Shown in pieces: positions 10,304-20,825 of a stretch of DNA of 64,000 bases. This DNA is from Saliniradius amylolyticus. GTDB taxonomy: Bacteria > Pseudomonadota > Gammaproteobacteria > Enterobacterales > Alteromonadaceae. Location of the stretch: assembly GCF_003143555.1 (NCBI RefSeq), contig NZ_CP029347.1, positions 1,364,001-1,428,000 of the forward strand, given 5' to 3'. The notes below the pieces were generated by a model. The model was not told the origin of the DNA, ran no database searches, and saw only the letters and a list, made by a program, of their open reading frames with translations. Each line of letters opens with the position of its first letter. Within the stretch, counting starts at the first letter, position 1. Position numbers and translations under genes: made by a program.

Positions 10304-12826
10304 ATGAAAAAACTCGTATTAAGTGCAACCATTGCCACAGTGCTGGGACTGACGGGTTGCGGCGGCGGAGAGACGCTCGAAGAGCTGCAAAATGAGGCCG
10401 AGCAGTCACCAACGCCACCCACATCTAGAATCGTTTTCGATCCAGCTGCCAGTAACCTCAATGTTCCCAATGACTTACTGATGATTCCAAATGGTGATCT
10501 TTTCGATTTCACTATCAATACTGTCAGTGTCGCGGAGTTTGATCCGGGTAATCCTCAACATGCGCTCAGTGCGCTGGACGGTTGGTCAACACAGCATCCT
10601 TTTACCATTAATATTAATGTACCTGAGGGGTCATCTTTGAACGAAGACACCCTGATGGACGCCATTCATATTTACGAGGCTACTCAGGCGCTGGAAGGTG
10701 AGTCGCAAATTTGTCAGGGCATCGCAGCCGAAGCGGGTGCCCCGGGCTTACCTTGTGAACTGGGTGATGAACTGGTTTATGGTGTGGATTATGTGGCCCA
10801 AATGCCCGATCCATCCTCTGGTACTATTAATGTAGTTCCTCTTAAACCACTCAAGTCCGGCCAGGGTTATGTACTGGCAATGACAGAATCGTTAAGAGAC
10901 AGTGCCGGTAATGCCGTAAAGGGGTCAACCACCTGGGATCTGGTCAAACAGGACCCTGAGGTCAATCCTCTGGCTACTCCGGACCAGCTACAGCTTCAGG
11001 GTATTGTAAATACCTTTATTCCATTGTTGGAAGATCGGGGTCTGGTGCGAGAGCGTGTGTCCTATGCGGCTTATTTCTCGACTCAGTCAACCGGCGAAGT
11101 ATTGTCCACCATTCGTAAGATGGAAATAGGGGAGTACGCTCAAACATTGCAGGGAGCGCTGGGGCAAGGCTTGCCTCTCCAGCAAGCGCAGGCCGCAGCA
11201 GCAGGAACACTGCCAGAAGTGACTGCATCTGTTGCCGCAGGCTCTGTATATCCGCAAATTCTACAAGTGTCTTTGCCCGCAGACCAGTTAGCAGGCATTC
11301 AGGCCGCAGGTCTGGATAATTGCAGCAACTTATTTACTGCGGCAGGCGCGGGCGACCCCACTGCCGGTCAACTGGTGGGGCAGTTTGGTGCATTCTGCGC
11401 CGCGGATTTAGCCGTTGGTAGTGCGTCGCTACCATACTACTCCAGTGCAGATATGCCGATGGATCAATGGTGGCGTGCGGCCTGTACGTCTGGCGCAATG
11501 CTACAGGCTATGGGCCAGGAGCAAGTCACGCAACTCATCGCCGCGGGAGCCGTGGGCGAGAACAATGCGTTGTGTCAGGCTCTGTCCGACGGCCAGCTGT
11601 TTGACCTTAATCTGTCAGCCGTGGGTATTGATGACCCTCGTCACCTGACCAAGTACAACCCGATTCCAGAACAACAGTCAGTACAGGATGTTCCGGTTCA
11701 GTATACTGTACCGAACCTGGCCTTCCAGAATATGGTTGCTGCCAGCACTCCAGGTCTCGAGCCGATTGCCGCTATGCCTGAGAACGGCTGGCCGGTGGTG
11801 ATCTTGCAGCACGGTATCACGTCCAAGAAAGAGGACATGCTGGCTATGACTGGGGCGTTGTCACTGTTTGGCTTTGCGACTGTCGCGATCGACCACCCTT
11901 TGCATGGTGAACGCGGTTTTGGTCAGGTGAATGCCACAACGGGCAGTGCAACGGCCTATATGAACCTGGCGAACTTGCTTGTTACCCGGGATAACCTGCG
12001 CCAGAGCATCGCCGATACCCTGGCGTTACGTTTAGGCCTAAATGCGCTTAACGACGCTACCGGTCAGGTGACTATCAATCCAAACGCCGTATCCTATGTA
12101 GGGCATTCGTTGGGTGGTATTACCGGTACTGCAGCGCTCGCTATCGCGAATAGTGAACTGGATGGTCAACTGGCTGACTTTGCCTCCATGACGGCAATGG
12201 AGTCGGCGACACTGGCGATGCCAGGTGGTGGTATTGCCGGCTTCCTGTTGGATTCACCCACTTTCGGTCCGGTTGTTAAAGGCTCTTTGCTGGCAGCATC
12301 GTCAGAAGACTTCCAGCAAGCGTTACAAGCGTACATGGTGGAAAATGGTCTGACCGATCCCGTGAGCGCAGCTGCTCAGTTTTATCCTTTGTTTGAACAG
12401 AGCCTGAGCGGCGCTCAAAAGGCAGAAATTGAGAGCACGTTCGCTGGTTTCGCATTTGCAGCCCAGACTGTGGTGGATGCCGCTGATCCGAATAACTATG
12501 CGGCAACGGTCGCTGAGAACACCAATGTGCACCTTATCGAAGTTGTCGGTGATGGTAGTGAGCAGAACTTACCGGATCAGGTGATTCCCAACAGCACGTC
12601 ATTGCCACTGGCGGGCACCGAGCCACTGATTCAGTTACTGGGACTGCCGAACATCGTGAGTACCACCGTCGGTGAGGGCGCTGTGCGCTTTAACCAAGGT
12701 GGGCACAGTTCACTGCTTGACCCGTCCAGCAGTGCGGCTGCCACCTCTGAGATGCAGACACAGGTAGGTGCATTCCTCAGTAACGGTGCCATTGTTATCT
12801 CCAATGAAGCGGTGATTGCTCAATAA
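10304..12826 (+). CDS. VolA/Pla-1-like surface lipase lipoprotein
   Basis: An 840-residue lipoprotein resembling the VolA / Pla-1/cef family of extracellular lipases (N-terminal 'bacterial virulence factor lipase' domain plus alpha/beta hydrolase domain). The signal peptide ends in the lipobox LTGC followed by Gly-Gly-Gly. The nucleophile is probably Ser602 in GHSLGG. VVILQHGITSKKEDMLAM is the oxyanion-side strand and GGHSSLLDP near the end probably carries the catalytic histidine. The start ATG 10304 is chosen over an upstream in-frame start at 10193 because the signal peptide begins here and GGGGAG precedes it. In Vibrio, VolA releases fatty acids from lysophosphatidylcholine; the substrate here is inferred. 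Confidence 0.85.
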   Translation: MKKLVLSATIATVLGLTGCGGGETLEELQNEAEQSPTPPTSRIVFDPAASNLNVPNDLLMIPNGDLFDFTINTVSVAEFDPGNPQHALSALDGWSTQHPFTININVPEGSSLNEDTLMDAIHIYEATQALEGESQICQGIAAEAGAPGLPCELGDELVYGVDYVAQMPDPSSGTINVVPLKPLKSGQGYVLAMTESLRDSAGNAVKGSTTWDLVKQDPEVNPLATPDQLQLQGIVNTFIPLLEDRGLVRERVSYAAYFSTQSTGEVLSTIRKMEIGEYAQTLQGALGQGLPLQQAQAAAAGTLPEVTASVAAGSVYPQILQVSLPADQLAGIQAAGLDNCSNLFTAAGAGDPTAGQLVGQFGAFCAADLAVGSASLPYYSSADMPMDQWWRAACTSGAMLQAMGQEQVTQLIAAGAVGENNALCQALSDGQLFDLNLSAVGIDDPRHLTKYNPIPEQQSVQDVPVQYTVPNLAFQNMVAASTPGLEPIAAMPENGWPVVILQHGITSKKEDMLAMTGALSLFGFATVAIDHPLHGERGFGQVNATTGSATAYMNLANLLVTRDNLRQSIADTLALRLGLNALNDATGQVTINPNAVSYVGHSLGGITGTAALAIANSELDGQLADFASMTAMESATLAMPGGGIAGFLLDSPTFGPVVKGSLLAASSEDFQQALQAYMVENGLTDPVSAAAQFYPLFEQSLSGAQKAEIESTFAGFAFAAQTVVDAADPNNYAATVAENTNVHLIEVVGDGSEQNLPDQVIPNSTSLPLAGTEPLIQLLGLPNIVSTTVGEGAVRFNQGGHSSLLDPSSSAAATSEMQTQVGAFLSNGAIVISNEAVIAQ

Positions 12827-12852
12827 TCTAGCGATTCACCGTTAATTGACGA

Positions 12853-12878
12853 AGCCGGACACTTGTCCGGCTTTTTTT
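12853..12878 (+). terminator. Rho-independent terminator after the lipase gene
   Basis: A 9-bp stem (12853-12861 with 12864-12872) with a two-base loop is followed by a run of seven T, 26 nt after the stop. Confidence 0.9.
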
Positions 12879-12931
12879 GTGTTAAATTCGCCCTCTTAAG
12901 GGGTTCAATATCGAAAAAGGAGAAAACAACG

Positions 12932-13948
12932 GTGCAATTTCTCTATGAATACGGCCTGTTTTTATTGCAAGCCATCACCATTGTCGTGGCGATTTTACTG
13001 GCGGTGGGCGGCATTATGGGCTTGGCGAACCGGCATAAACACAATAAGGGCGAATTAGAAATTACGTCGTTATCGGAACGACTTGATCATATGGTGGAGC
13101 AGGCTCAGCACGTCCTGCTGGACAAAAACGAGTTGAAGAAGCGTCATAAGGCGCGTAAGAAAGAGCAAAAACAGCAAAGCAAGAATGAACAAGCGCAGAA
13201 TAAGCTCTTCGTGATAGATTTTAAGGGCTCCATTGACGCCCGGGAAGTCGAACAGTTAAGGGAAGAGGTCAGTGCCATTTTGAGTGTGGCCGAGGACAAC
13301 GACGAAGTGCTGGTTCGCCTGGAAAGTGGCGGTGGTATGGTCCACGGCTATGGCTTGGCAGCCTCCCAGCTGCAGCGATTCCGGGATCATAAGATTAAAA
13401 TGACCGTGTCAGTGGATAAAGTGGCCGCGAGCGGTGGCTATATGATGGCCTGTGTGGCCGATAAAATTATCAGCGCGCCTTTTGCCATTGTCGGCTCCAT
13501 TGGTGTTATTGCTCAGCTGCCTAATTTTCACCGGTTGTTGGATAAGAACTACATCGACTTTGAGCAGCACACCGCTGGCGAATTTAAGCGTACTCTGACG
13601 CTGTTCGGCAAAAATGATGATCTGGGTCGAAAGAAATTCCGTGAAGAACTGGAACAAGTGCACGGTATGTTTAAAGATTTTGTCAGTGAACACCGCCCCA
13701 AGCTGGACATTGGCAGTGTGGCCACGGGGGAATATTGGTATGGCATAAAAGCCAAAACTATGGAACTGGTGGACGAAATTAAGACCTCCGATGATTTTTT
13801 GTTTGCCGCTAACAAAGAGCGTCAGATTTACAAAGTTGAATTTAAAACCCGCAAGAACCTGGCCGAGAAGCTGGGTCAGTCTGTGAGTGTGGGCACAGAA
13901 AGCCTGCTCGATCGGTTGTGGCAGAAGCTACAATTACCCTGGGCGTAG
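12932..13948 (+). CDS. sohB: SohB-type inner-membrane S49 protease
   Basis: Peptidase family S49, SohB subgroup: one N-terminal membrane segment (FLYEYGLFLLQAITIVVAILLAVGGIM), a lysine/glutamine-rich linker, then the ClpP-like protease domain beginning FVIDFKGSIDAREVEQL. The nucleophile is the Ser in VAASGGYMMACVAD; GSIGVIAQLPN is the typical following strand. GTG at 12932 is chosen because AAAAAGGAGA precedes it and SohB proteins begin with this FLYEYG-like segment; the longer open frame from 12863 runs into the terminator of the previous gene. 338 residues, close to E. coli SohB. Substrates are poorly known. Confidence 0.92.
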   Translation: MQFLYEYGLFLLQAITIVVAILLAVGGIMGLANRHKHNKGELEITSLSERLDHMVEQAQHVLLDKNELKKRHKARKKEQKQQSKNEQAQNKLFVIDFKGSIDAREVEQLREEVSAILSVAEDNDEVLVRLESGGGMVHGYGLAASQLQRFRDHKIKMTVSVDKVAASGGYMMACVADKIISAPFAIVGSIGVIAQLPNFHRLLDKNYIDFEQHTAGEFKRTLTLFGKNDDLGRKKFREELEQVHGMFKDFVSEHRPKLDIGSVATGEYWYGIKAKTMELVDEIKTSDDFLFAANKERQIYKVEFKTRKNLAEKLGQSVSVGTESLLDRLWQKLQLPWA

Positions 13949-13992
13949 CCAAGCGTTTGGCATCGTTTTACCTATCCATCTAGGAGACAATA

Positions 13993-15375
13993 ATGAGTGA
14001 GTTTAACGACTATAAAGTGGCGGATATTTCTCTGGCTGAGTGGGGCCGCAAGGAGATCACTATTGCCGAGAGTGAGATGCCGGCGCTCATGGCACTGCGC
14101 CGTAAATACGCCGATCAGCAGCCGCTGAAAGGCGCCAAAATCATGGGTTGTATTCATATGACCATTCAAACGGCGGTATTGATTGAAACTCTTACCGCCT
14201 TGGGCGCGGAGGTGCGCTGGTCATCCTGTAATATCTTTTCCACTCAGGACCATGCCGCCGCCGCCATGGCTGCCGCTGACATTCCGGTGTTTGCCTGGAA
14301 AGGCGAGACCGAAGAAGAATTCTTATGGTGTATTGAACAGACCATTCTGGAAAGCAAGGGCAGTGATAAGCCCTGGGATGCCAATATGATTCTGGACGAC
14401 GGCGGTGATCTGACCGAAATGGTACACAGCAAATACCCGCAACTGTTGGATAATATTCACGGCATCTCGGAGGAAACCACCACCGGCGTCCACCGACTTC
14501 AGGTGATGCTGAAAAACGGTGAGCTGAAGGTGCCCGCGATCAACGTTAATGATGCCATCACCAAGTCCAAGAACGACAACAAGTACGGCTGCCGTCACTC
14601 CCTGAATGATGCCATCAAGCGTGGCACCGATCACCTGCTCTCTGGTAAGAAAGCCTTGGTCGTGGGTTACGGCGATGTGGGTAAAGGTTCGGCGGCGTCT
14701 CTGCGTCAGGAAGGTATGATCGTTAAGGTGTCAGAAATTGACCCCATTTGCGCCATGCAGGCCTGTATGGATGGTTTTGAGGTGGTGTCGCCTTATATCA
14801 ATGGTCAGAACGACGGGACACTGGAAAGCATCAACAAGGACCTGCTGGGCAATACGGATCTGATAGTGACCACCACAGGCAACGTGAATGTCTGTGATAA
14901 ACACATGCTGCAATGTCTGAAAAGCGGTGCCATCGTCTGTAATATTGGCCACTTCGACAATGAAATCGACACCAAGTTTATGCGTGACAACTGGGAATGG
15001 GATGAGATCAAGCCCCAGGTCCATAAAGTCTATCGCAACAAAGCCACCGATGATCACCTGCTGCTGCTGGCGGAAGGTCGCTTAGTCAATCTGGGTAATG
15101 CTACCGGCCATCCTTCGCGGATTATGGACGGTTCTTTTGCCAATCAGGTGCTGGCGCAAATGTATCTGTGGGACGGTAAGTTTGCTGAGTTACCGGCAGA
15201 CCAAAAAGCCGACAGCCTCTATGTCAAAGTACTGCCTAAGAAGCTGGACGAGGAAGTGGCTCAGGATATGGTGGAAGGCTTTGGCGGCGTGATTACCCGA
15301 ATGACGCAAGAGCAATCCGACTATACTGGCGTAAGCGCCGATGGCCCGTTTAAGCCGGACAGTTACAAATACTGA
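13993..15375 (+). CDS. ahcY: Adenosylhomocysteinase
   Basis: Hydrolyses S-adenosylhomocysteine to adenosine and homocysteine, using bound NAD. The NAD-binding loop is [29 protein letters not shown] and the C-terminal [13 protein letters not shown]...[18 protein letters not shown] are typical. 460 residues, normal. ATG 13993 follows TAGGAGACAATA. It starts 44 nt after sohB, leaving no room for a SAH riboswitch. A perfect-palindrome terminator follows. Confidence 0.98.
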   Translation: MSEFNDYKVADISLAEWGRKEITIAESEMPALMALRRKYADQQPLKGAKIMGCIHMTIQTAVLIETLTALGAEVRWSSCNIFSTQDHAAAAMAAADIPVFAWKGETEEEFLWCIEQTILESKGSDKPWDANMILDDGGDLTEMVHSKYPQLLDNIHGISEETTTGVHRLQVMLKNGELKVPAINVNDAITKSKNDNKYGCRHSLNDAIKRGTDHLLSGKKALVVGYGDVGKGSAASLRQEGMIVKVSEIDPICAMQACMDGFEVVSPYINGQNDGTLESINKDLLGNTDLIVTTTGNVNVCDKHMLQCLKSGAIVCNIGHFDNEIDTKFMRDNWEWDEIKPQVHKVYRNKATDDHLLLLAEGRLVNLGNATGHPSRIMDGSFANQVLAQMYLWDGKFAELPADQKADSLYVKVLPKKLDEEVAQDMVEGFGGVITRMTQEQSDYTGVSADGPFKPDSYKY

Positions 15376-15392
15376 TACGCCAACAGGCCAAT

Positions 15393-15422
15393 AAAAAAGC
15401 CACTCGTACGAGTGGCTTTTTT
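15393..15422. terminator. Bidirectional terminator between ahcY and the symporter gene
   Basis: A perfect 30-bp palindrome with six A at the left and six T at the right can form a 13-bp stem with a small loop and poly-U on either transcript. It lies between two convergent genes. Confidence 0.93.
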
Positions 15423-15466
15423 GATCCTTGGGTGCACAATCTGGCACCCATTAAAGTAGATACACT

Positions 15467-16813
15467 CTATTTATTGCGTTCAAAGTGGTCGAAATCGACT
15501 TCTTCTTCCTTGTAACCTGCATCAGGGTCGTTAAATACCGACTCGTCCAGCTCGCCTTCGCTCTTGCCAACAATGCAGGCCACAGTGCAGTCACCGGTGA
15601 CATTCACGGCGGTTCGAGTCATATCCAGCAGCCTGTCCACGCCGATGATCAGCCCAATGCCTTCTACTGGCAGGTTCACCTGGTTTAGCACCATTGCCAG
15701 CATAATCAGACCAACGCCCGGAACGCCTGCCGTACCCACAGAGGCGAGGGTAGCGGTCAGTACGACCATCAGGTAGTCCGCCACACTCAAGTCGACGGCA
15801 TATACCTGAGCGATAAATACGGTCGCCACACCCTGCATAATGGCGGTGCCATCCATATTGATGGTGGCGCCCAGAGGAACCGTAAAGGAAGATACGGTGT
15901 TCTTAACACCCAGTTTATTGCGGGCGGTTTCTAAGGTTACCGGTAAAGTAGCCGAGCTCGACGAAGAGCTAAAGGCAAACAGCGCTGCATCGCGCATCTT
16001 ACGAAACAGAATCAGCGGGTTGAGGCCGGTAAACAGCTTGAGGATGACCGAGTAGGACACAAAGCCGTGAAACAGCAATACCGCCAGGACCAGCGCAAAG
16101 TACTTACCCAGCTCGCCAATAATTTGAAAGTCTACCGTTGCCAAGAGTTTAGCCATCAGTGCAAAGACCCCATAGGGCGCAATGTTCATCAGGATGGTTA
16201 CCAAACGCATTACCACCTTGTTAAAGTCCTCAAACACATTGGCAATTCGCTTACCGCCTTCACCGCTCATGGCGATGGCAATACCAAACAAGATGGCAAA
16301 CACGATGATCTGCAGCATGTTGCCCTCGGCCATGGCATTAATGGGGTTAGTCGGAAACATATCGATGATCACCTGAGAAAGAGAAGGTGCCTCGTTGGCT
16401 TCGTAGGTGGTGTCACTGGACATGGTGACATCGCCGCCGGGCTGGAAGAAGATCGCGGCACTCAATGCCAACGTCACGGCAATGGCCGTCGTTCCAATGT
16501 ACAGTAGAATAGACTTGCCCCCGAGTCGGCCTAACTTACTGGGCTCACTTAAATGGCAGGTGCCACAGACCAGTGAGATAAACACCAGGGGGACCACCAG
16601 CATTTGTAAACTGGCGATAAATATCTGACCGATAACGGTAAATATACCGTCGACTAAAAGGCCATACGTAGAAATCTGCAGCCCGAATACACGAAAAGCG
16701 AAATCTCCGCTATCATCAAACAGGGCTCGCAGTAGGGAACCGACAAGGATTCCGGCGAGCATACCAATAAAAATTCGGGTGGTGAGACTGTATTTAGTTT
16801 TCTGATCGGTCAT
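15467..16813 (-). CDS. Dicarboxylate/amino-acid:cation symporter (DAACS family)
   Basis: A GltP/DctA-like secondary transporter driven by H+ or Na+, carrying glutamate/aspartate or C4-dicarboxylates across the inner membrane. About eight hydrophobic helices are visible, with the serine-rich re-entrant loop SSSSSATLP, the NMDGTA motif in PLGATINMDGTAIMQG, and TVSVGTAGVPG-like and DRLLDMTRTAVNVTGD segments of the substrate site. The start at 16813 (MTDQKTKYSLTTRIFIGM) is preferred over the longer open frame from 16867, whose extra 18 residues are not typical. 448 residues. Substrate cannot be chosen from the sequence alone. Confidence 0.93.
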   Translation of the reverse strand: MTDQKTKYSLTTRIFIGMLAGILVGSLLRALFDDSGDFAFRVFGLQISTYGLLVDGIFTVIGQIFIASLQMLVVPLVFISLVCGTCHLSEPSKLGRLGGKSILLYIGTTAIAVTLALSAAIFFQPGGDVTMSSDTTYEANEAPSLSQVIIDMFPTNPINAMAEGNMLQIIVFAILFGIAIAMSGEGGKRIANVFEDFNKVVMRLVTILMNIAPYGVFALMAKLLATVDFQIIGELGKYFALVLAVLLFHGFVSYSVILKLFTGLNPLILFRKMRDAALFAFSSSSSSATLPVTLETARNKLGVKNTVSSFTVPLGATINMDGTAIMQGVATVFIAQVYAVDLSVADYLMVVLTATLASVGTAGVPGVGLIMLAMVLNQVNLPVEGIGLIIGVDRLLDMTRTAVNVTGDCTVACIVGKSEGELDESVFNDPDAGYKEEEVDFDHFERNK

Positions 16814-16924
16814 AAGTGTTCCATAGCTTATTATTATGGCGCTTAGCCTAGCAATTTTGCTGGACAAGCTAAACTAAAACTCGCCCACTAACGAGTGTTT
16901 CATGTTGATATTTGGGAGAAGTGA

Positions 16925-19117
16925 ATGCCGTCGACGATCAAGACGCTGGTTCTTATCAGTTTATTATCGCTTATCACCGCCTGCGGCGGCGGAGGAAGTT
17001 TAAGCCGGGATGATGACTCAGGCGGTTCAGGAAGTTCGGAACTGTCCGTTTCGTTAGAATTGGTGGATGAGCAATCCGGAGATGCCAGCACAGAACTGTC
17101 TGCTGCGACGCCGCTCGTTGCGCAGGCAACGGTTACCGATGAAACCGGTGCAGCAGTTGAGGGAGAGACGGTTACTTTCTCACTGCCGGTATCGGGGCGT
17201 GCCAATTTAGATCCGGCTGACGGTCTGGCAGCCACCAACGCAAACGGCGTTGCCAGTATCCGTTTGGTGGTGGGCAGCACTGCGGGGGAAGCCAATATAG
17301 TGGCGACCGTAGACGGTGAAGAAGCGTCCACCAGCTTTAACTCGGCCGGCGATGGAGGACAGTCCACTATCCAGGCGGCTTCTATGGAGGTTTATGCTAC
17401 CTCCAATCAGATGGCGTCGTCAGGGGCTGACAGCGTCGAAATCATCGCCTTATTAAAAGACCAAGGCAATCGTTTGTTGCCCGGCGCAGAGGTGGTCTTC
17501 AGCGCGACCTCCGGCGAACTTCCGGCTCCCGGCGTGGCAGTCAGTGGTGAGGACGGCACAGCGCGCACTACATTGACCAGTAAAGCGAACCCCGAAAACC
17601 GGGATATCACTGTTACGGCCACATCGGGCACGTTGACGCAGGATGTTGTGGTATCAGTCCTGGGCACCGAAATCCAGATCGATGGTGGTACCTCGGTCGT
17701 CTTAAATAACAGCACTGAGCTGTTTATTAGTCTGTTGGACTCGGATGACAAGGGGATTGCTAACCAGACGGTTAGTCTGAGCGCCGAAAATGGCACTTTG
17801 GCTGAATCAGAGGTAACCACTAATACCGATGGTAAAGCGACGGTTGTCTACACAGGCACCCAGGCAGGCCTTGATACCATATCGGCCGAGGCACTTAATG
17901 CCAGTGCTGAGTTTGAGATTAGCGTGCAGCGGGATAACTTCCGCTTCGTAAGCTTACCCAGCGACAATGTGCCGCTAGGCGATAATGCCACTGTCACGAT
18001 ACGCTGGGAAAAAGACGGCAGTGCCTTTGCGGGAGGGAGTGTGACCTTCCTGACCTCCAGAGGTCAGTTCTCGTCAAGCACAGTCACTACTGATGCCAAT
18101 GGCGAGGCTTCAGTGAGTATCAGCTCAAATAATGCGGGAACCGCCTCTATTTCCGCCGAAGGTGAGGACAGTGAGGGGAATAAGGTCAGTGTCACTGGCG
18201 AGGTGAACTTCATTGCCACCGATGCCGACAGTATTATTGTCGATGCGACACCAGACAGCATTGGGCCGGATGGTCAAACCAGTACCATTACTGCGGTGGT
18301 ACGCGATCCTAACGACAATCTGGTGGAAGGTATGCAGGTGAGCTTCAATGTGGATGATCCCAGTGCCGGTTCTCTCGAGCCAAACTCGGCAGTCACTAAT
18401 GATAAAGGTGTTGCCAGTACGGTCTTTACCTCCAATGCCGTGACCAACGAAGAGTTTGTGACCATTACCGCCACCGTCGTAGAAGATAACTCTGTCACCG
18501 GGCAAACCAATGTCACCGTTGGTGATCGACCCTTTGATATCTCTTTTGGTACCGGCAATCTGATTGAATCACCCAGTGCTGCTACCTATCGTAAGGAATA
18601 CGCGGTTTTTGTTACCGATCCTCAGGGCAGCTTGCAAGATGGCGTCGATTTGACTGCGTCGGTGGTACCAGAGCCTTACGCAGAAGGCGGGGTGTACCGT
18701 AAGGGGTATTGGGTATGGAGTGAGCCGGATGAGCGCTGGCTGACCGTGGTAACGGCCGTTTGTGATAATGAGGACATTAACGGCAACGGAATCTTGGATG
18801 CCGGTGAGGATACCAATGGTGACGGACAACTAACTCCGGGTATTTTGGGCAGCATCAGCTTTAAAGATGGCGAGAACTTTACCGATAGCGTTGTAACTAA
18901 TAGTTCTGACCCTGTACTGATGTATCACACCTATGCCGAGAGCTTTGCGCCCTGGACGGAAGTTAAGATTTCAGTGGAAAGTGAGTCCGCCGGCAGTGAG
19001 TCCGAAGAAAGTCATGTGTTAACACTGACAGTATCGGGAGAGGATGTCAGCAACGAGGACGCCGCCCCGGCACCCAACTCGTTCGGCTCCAGCAATAGCT
19101 GCGCAGATCCGAATTAA
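16925..19117 (+). CDS. Lipoprotein with tandem bacterial Ig-like (Big_1/invasin-type) repeats
   Basis: A 730-residue exported lipoprotein: signal peptide ending in lipobox LITAC followed by Gly4, a Ser/Asp/Gly-rich spacer, then several (about five) ~95-residue Ig-like repeats. Each carries the Big_1 pattern of ADQQVTVT-type strands and NANGVASIRL / GEDGTARTTL / NTDGKATVVY / DANGEASVSI / NDKGVASTVF segments. Near residues 618-640 a Ca2+-loop-like stretch (DINGNGILDAGEDTNGDGQ) resembles dockerin/EF-hand repeats. Such proteins are usually surface adhesins or matrix components. It is divergent from the symporter and ends in its own terminator. Function inferred from architecture only. Confidence 0.85.
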   Translation: MPSTIKTLVLISLLSLITACGGGGSLSRDDDSGGSGSSELSVSLELVDEQSGDASTELSAATPLVAQATVTDETGAAVEGETVTFSLPVSGRANLDPADGLAATNANGVASIRLVVGSTAGEANIVATVDGEEASTSFNSAGDGGQSTIQAASMEVYATSNQMASSGADSVEIIALLKDQGNRLLPGAEVVFSATSGELPAPGVAVSGEDGTARTTLTSKANPENRDITVTATSGTLTQDVVVSVLGTEIQIDGGTSVVLNNSTELFISLLDSDDKGIANQTVSLSAENGTLAESEVTTNTDGKATVVYTGTQAGLDTISAEALNASAEFEISVQRDNFRFVSLPSDNVPLGDNATVTIRWEKDGSAFAGGSVTFLTSRGQFSSSTVTTDANGEASVSISSNNAGTASISAEGEDSEGNKVSVTGEVNFIATDADSIIVDATPDSIGPDGQTSTITAVVRDPNDNLVEGMQVSFNVDDPSAGSLEPNSAVTNDKGVASTVFTSNAVTNEEFVTITATVVEDNSVTGQTNVTVGDRPFDISFGTGNLIESPSAATYRKEYAVFVTDPQGSLQDGVDLTASVVPEPYAEGGVYRKGYWVWSEPDERWLTVVTAVCDNEDINGNGILDAGEDTNGDGQLTPGILGSISFKDGENFTDSVVTNSSDPVLMYHTYAESFAPWTEVKISVESESAGSESEESHVLTLTVSGEDVSNEDAAPAPNSFGSSNSCADPN

Positions 19118-19143
19118 TGCATTGTAAAGTACATCATAACGAA

Positions 19144-19170
19144 GAAACCCGGCAGTCGCCGGGTTTCTTG
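19144..19170. terminator. Terminator between the Ig-like lipoprotein gene and astB
   Basis: A 10-bp stem (19144-19153 with 19158-19167) with loop AGTC; GAAA on one side and TTTCTT on the other suit use from both convergent genes. Confidence 0.85.
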
Positions 19171-19190
19171 TATTTGTAAGAACTTATTGC

Positions 19191-20528
19191 TTAACGCTGG
19201 AAAGGGTATACCGAGCCTAGTTTCAGGATCTGGGTCAGCTCATCCAGTGCATCGCGGGATTCGATCAGCAACTGCGGATCGCGCAGATCGTCGAAGCTCA
19301 GTTCATCGCGATAGTGCTTATCCACCCACTGATTCAGACGGTTAAACTGAGCGTCGTTAATCAGGGTATTTTGGTTAACCGCCGCGACCTCTTGATCGGT
19401 CAGAGCCACACGCAGACGCAGACAAGCGGGGCCACCACCGTTTTTCATGCTCTGCTTCACATCGAAATAGTGGACCTTCTTAATCGGTGTACCCAAGGTC
19501 ACCAGCTTATCCAGATAAGCCGAAACCGCAAGGCTCTCCTGACACTCGCTGGGCGCAATAATGGCCATATCACCATCAGGCAGAGTGATGATCTGAGTGT
19601 TAAACAGATAGGTTTTGACAGCTTCCTCAACAGAAACATCAGAAGTTTTCACCTCGATAAAGTGCAGGTCGTCGCTGCCAAACTTGCGGCGGATTTCATC
19701 CAGCGCCTTTTGGGTATCGGCAAAGGCTTGCTCGTGATAGAACAGCACGTTCTGGTTGCCCACGGCAATAACGTCGTTATGGAACACGCCCTGGTCGATC
19801 ACGTCCGGGTTCTGCTGAATATACACTACGCTGTCATCGCTCAGGCCGTGCAAACGAGCAACGGCTTCGCAGGCTTCGTAGGTATGACGAGCAGGGAACT
19901 TAGTGGGTGCAGGTTTGCTGCTGTCAAAGGCGTACTTGCCAAATACAAACAGTTCCACACCGGCATGACCGTAATTAGAACACAGGCGGGTATGATTGGC
20001 CGCGCCTTCATCACCAAAATGATCGTTATCAGGCAGATGACGGTGGTGATTAAAGTATTTCTCGTTGGCAAAGGTGCCTTTTAAAATACGACCGGTGACG
20101 TCCGGCTCCAGTGAGCGGTGGAATTTGTTGGTCAGGTTGGCTGGCGTAAAGTGCACACGACCATCGGCCGTATCGGCACTGGGAGATACGGTGGCAGCGT
20201 TGGCGGTCCACATGCTGGACGCTGAACAGCAAGCCAGAAAAATCTCTGGGGCTTGTTTAGCGGCTTTTTCCAGAACCTGAGCGTCAGAGCCAGTAAAGCC
20301 GATGCGACGCAGCGTCTCCACATCCGGACGTTCCTGAGGCGCTAATAGGCCCTGTAGCATGCCCATATCGGCCAGTGCCTTGGCTTTTTGCAGACCTTGC
20401 TTTGCCGCCTGACGGGGGCTGCTAACGGCTTTAGCGTTATTCAGCGAGGCAACATTACCGAAAGACAGGCCAGCGTAGTTGTGTGTGGGGCCGACCAGTC
20501 CATCGAAATTCACTTCAAATGCTTTCAT
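19191..20528 (-). CDS. astB: N-succinylarginine dihydrolase
   Basis: Second enzyme of the arginine succinyltransferase pathway: converts N2-succinylarginine to N2-succinylornithine, CO2 and ammonia. It begins [22 protein letters not shown], and the catalytic cysteine is likely the Cys in [14 protein letters not shown]; the length (445) matches E. coli AstB. The rest of the ast operon (astC, astA, astD, astE) is not in the window, so the gene stands alone. An alternate frame on the opposite strand is a shadow. Confidence 0.97.
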   Translation of the reverse strand: MKAFEVNFDGLVGPTHNYAGLSFGNVASLNNAKAVSSPRQAAKQGLQKAKALADMGMLQGLLAPQERPDVETLRRIGFTGSDAQVLEKAAKQAPEIFLACCSASSMWTANAATVSPSADTADGRVHFTPANLTNKFHRSLEPDVTGRILKGTFANEKYFNHHRHLPDNDHFGDEGAANHTRLCSNYGHAGVELFVFGKYAFDSSKPAPTKFPARHTYEACEAVARLHGLSDDSVVYIQQNPDVIDQGVFHNDVIAVGNQNVLFYHEQAFADTQKALDEIRRKFGSDDLHFIEVKTSDVSVEEAVKTYLFNTQIITLPDGDMAIIAPSECQESLAVSAYLDKLVTLGTPIKKVHYFDVKQSMKNGGGPACLRLRVALTDQEVAAVNQNTLINDAQFNRLNQWVDKHYRDELSFDDLRDPQLLIESRDALDELTQILKLGSVYPFQR

Positions 20529-20825
20529 TATTTCCTCGTTATTCTCTGTGGTGTGTTGAGGGAAACACTGCGCTTAACCGATCTGTTATTGTTCTTGTTG
20601 AGATAAGAAGGGCGCAGAGGCTGCCTATTATACGTTTTTTTAACAAGCTGCCAAATTTGCATCCCCGCTATTGGATGACTACCATGTGCTCCAATTACAC
20701 CACCCAATAGCAAATTCCCTTGTGTTATAGGGAGTTTGCCGATATATGTAAAAATAATACGCATAGCTGGCATTCCTTAATTTTCATTCAGCTAAGTCTT
20801 TCAAACAGTTACGAGCATTGAGTCT

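Noticed and set aside
13949-13992. Possible SAH riboswitch before ahcY
   Set aside because: Only 44 nt separate sohB and ahcY; no pseudoknot-forming sequence fits there.
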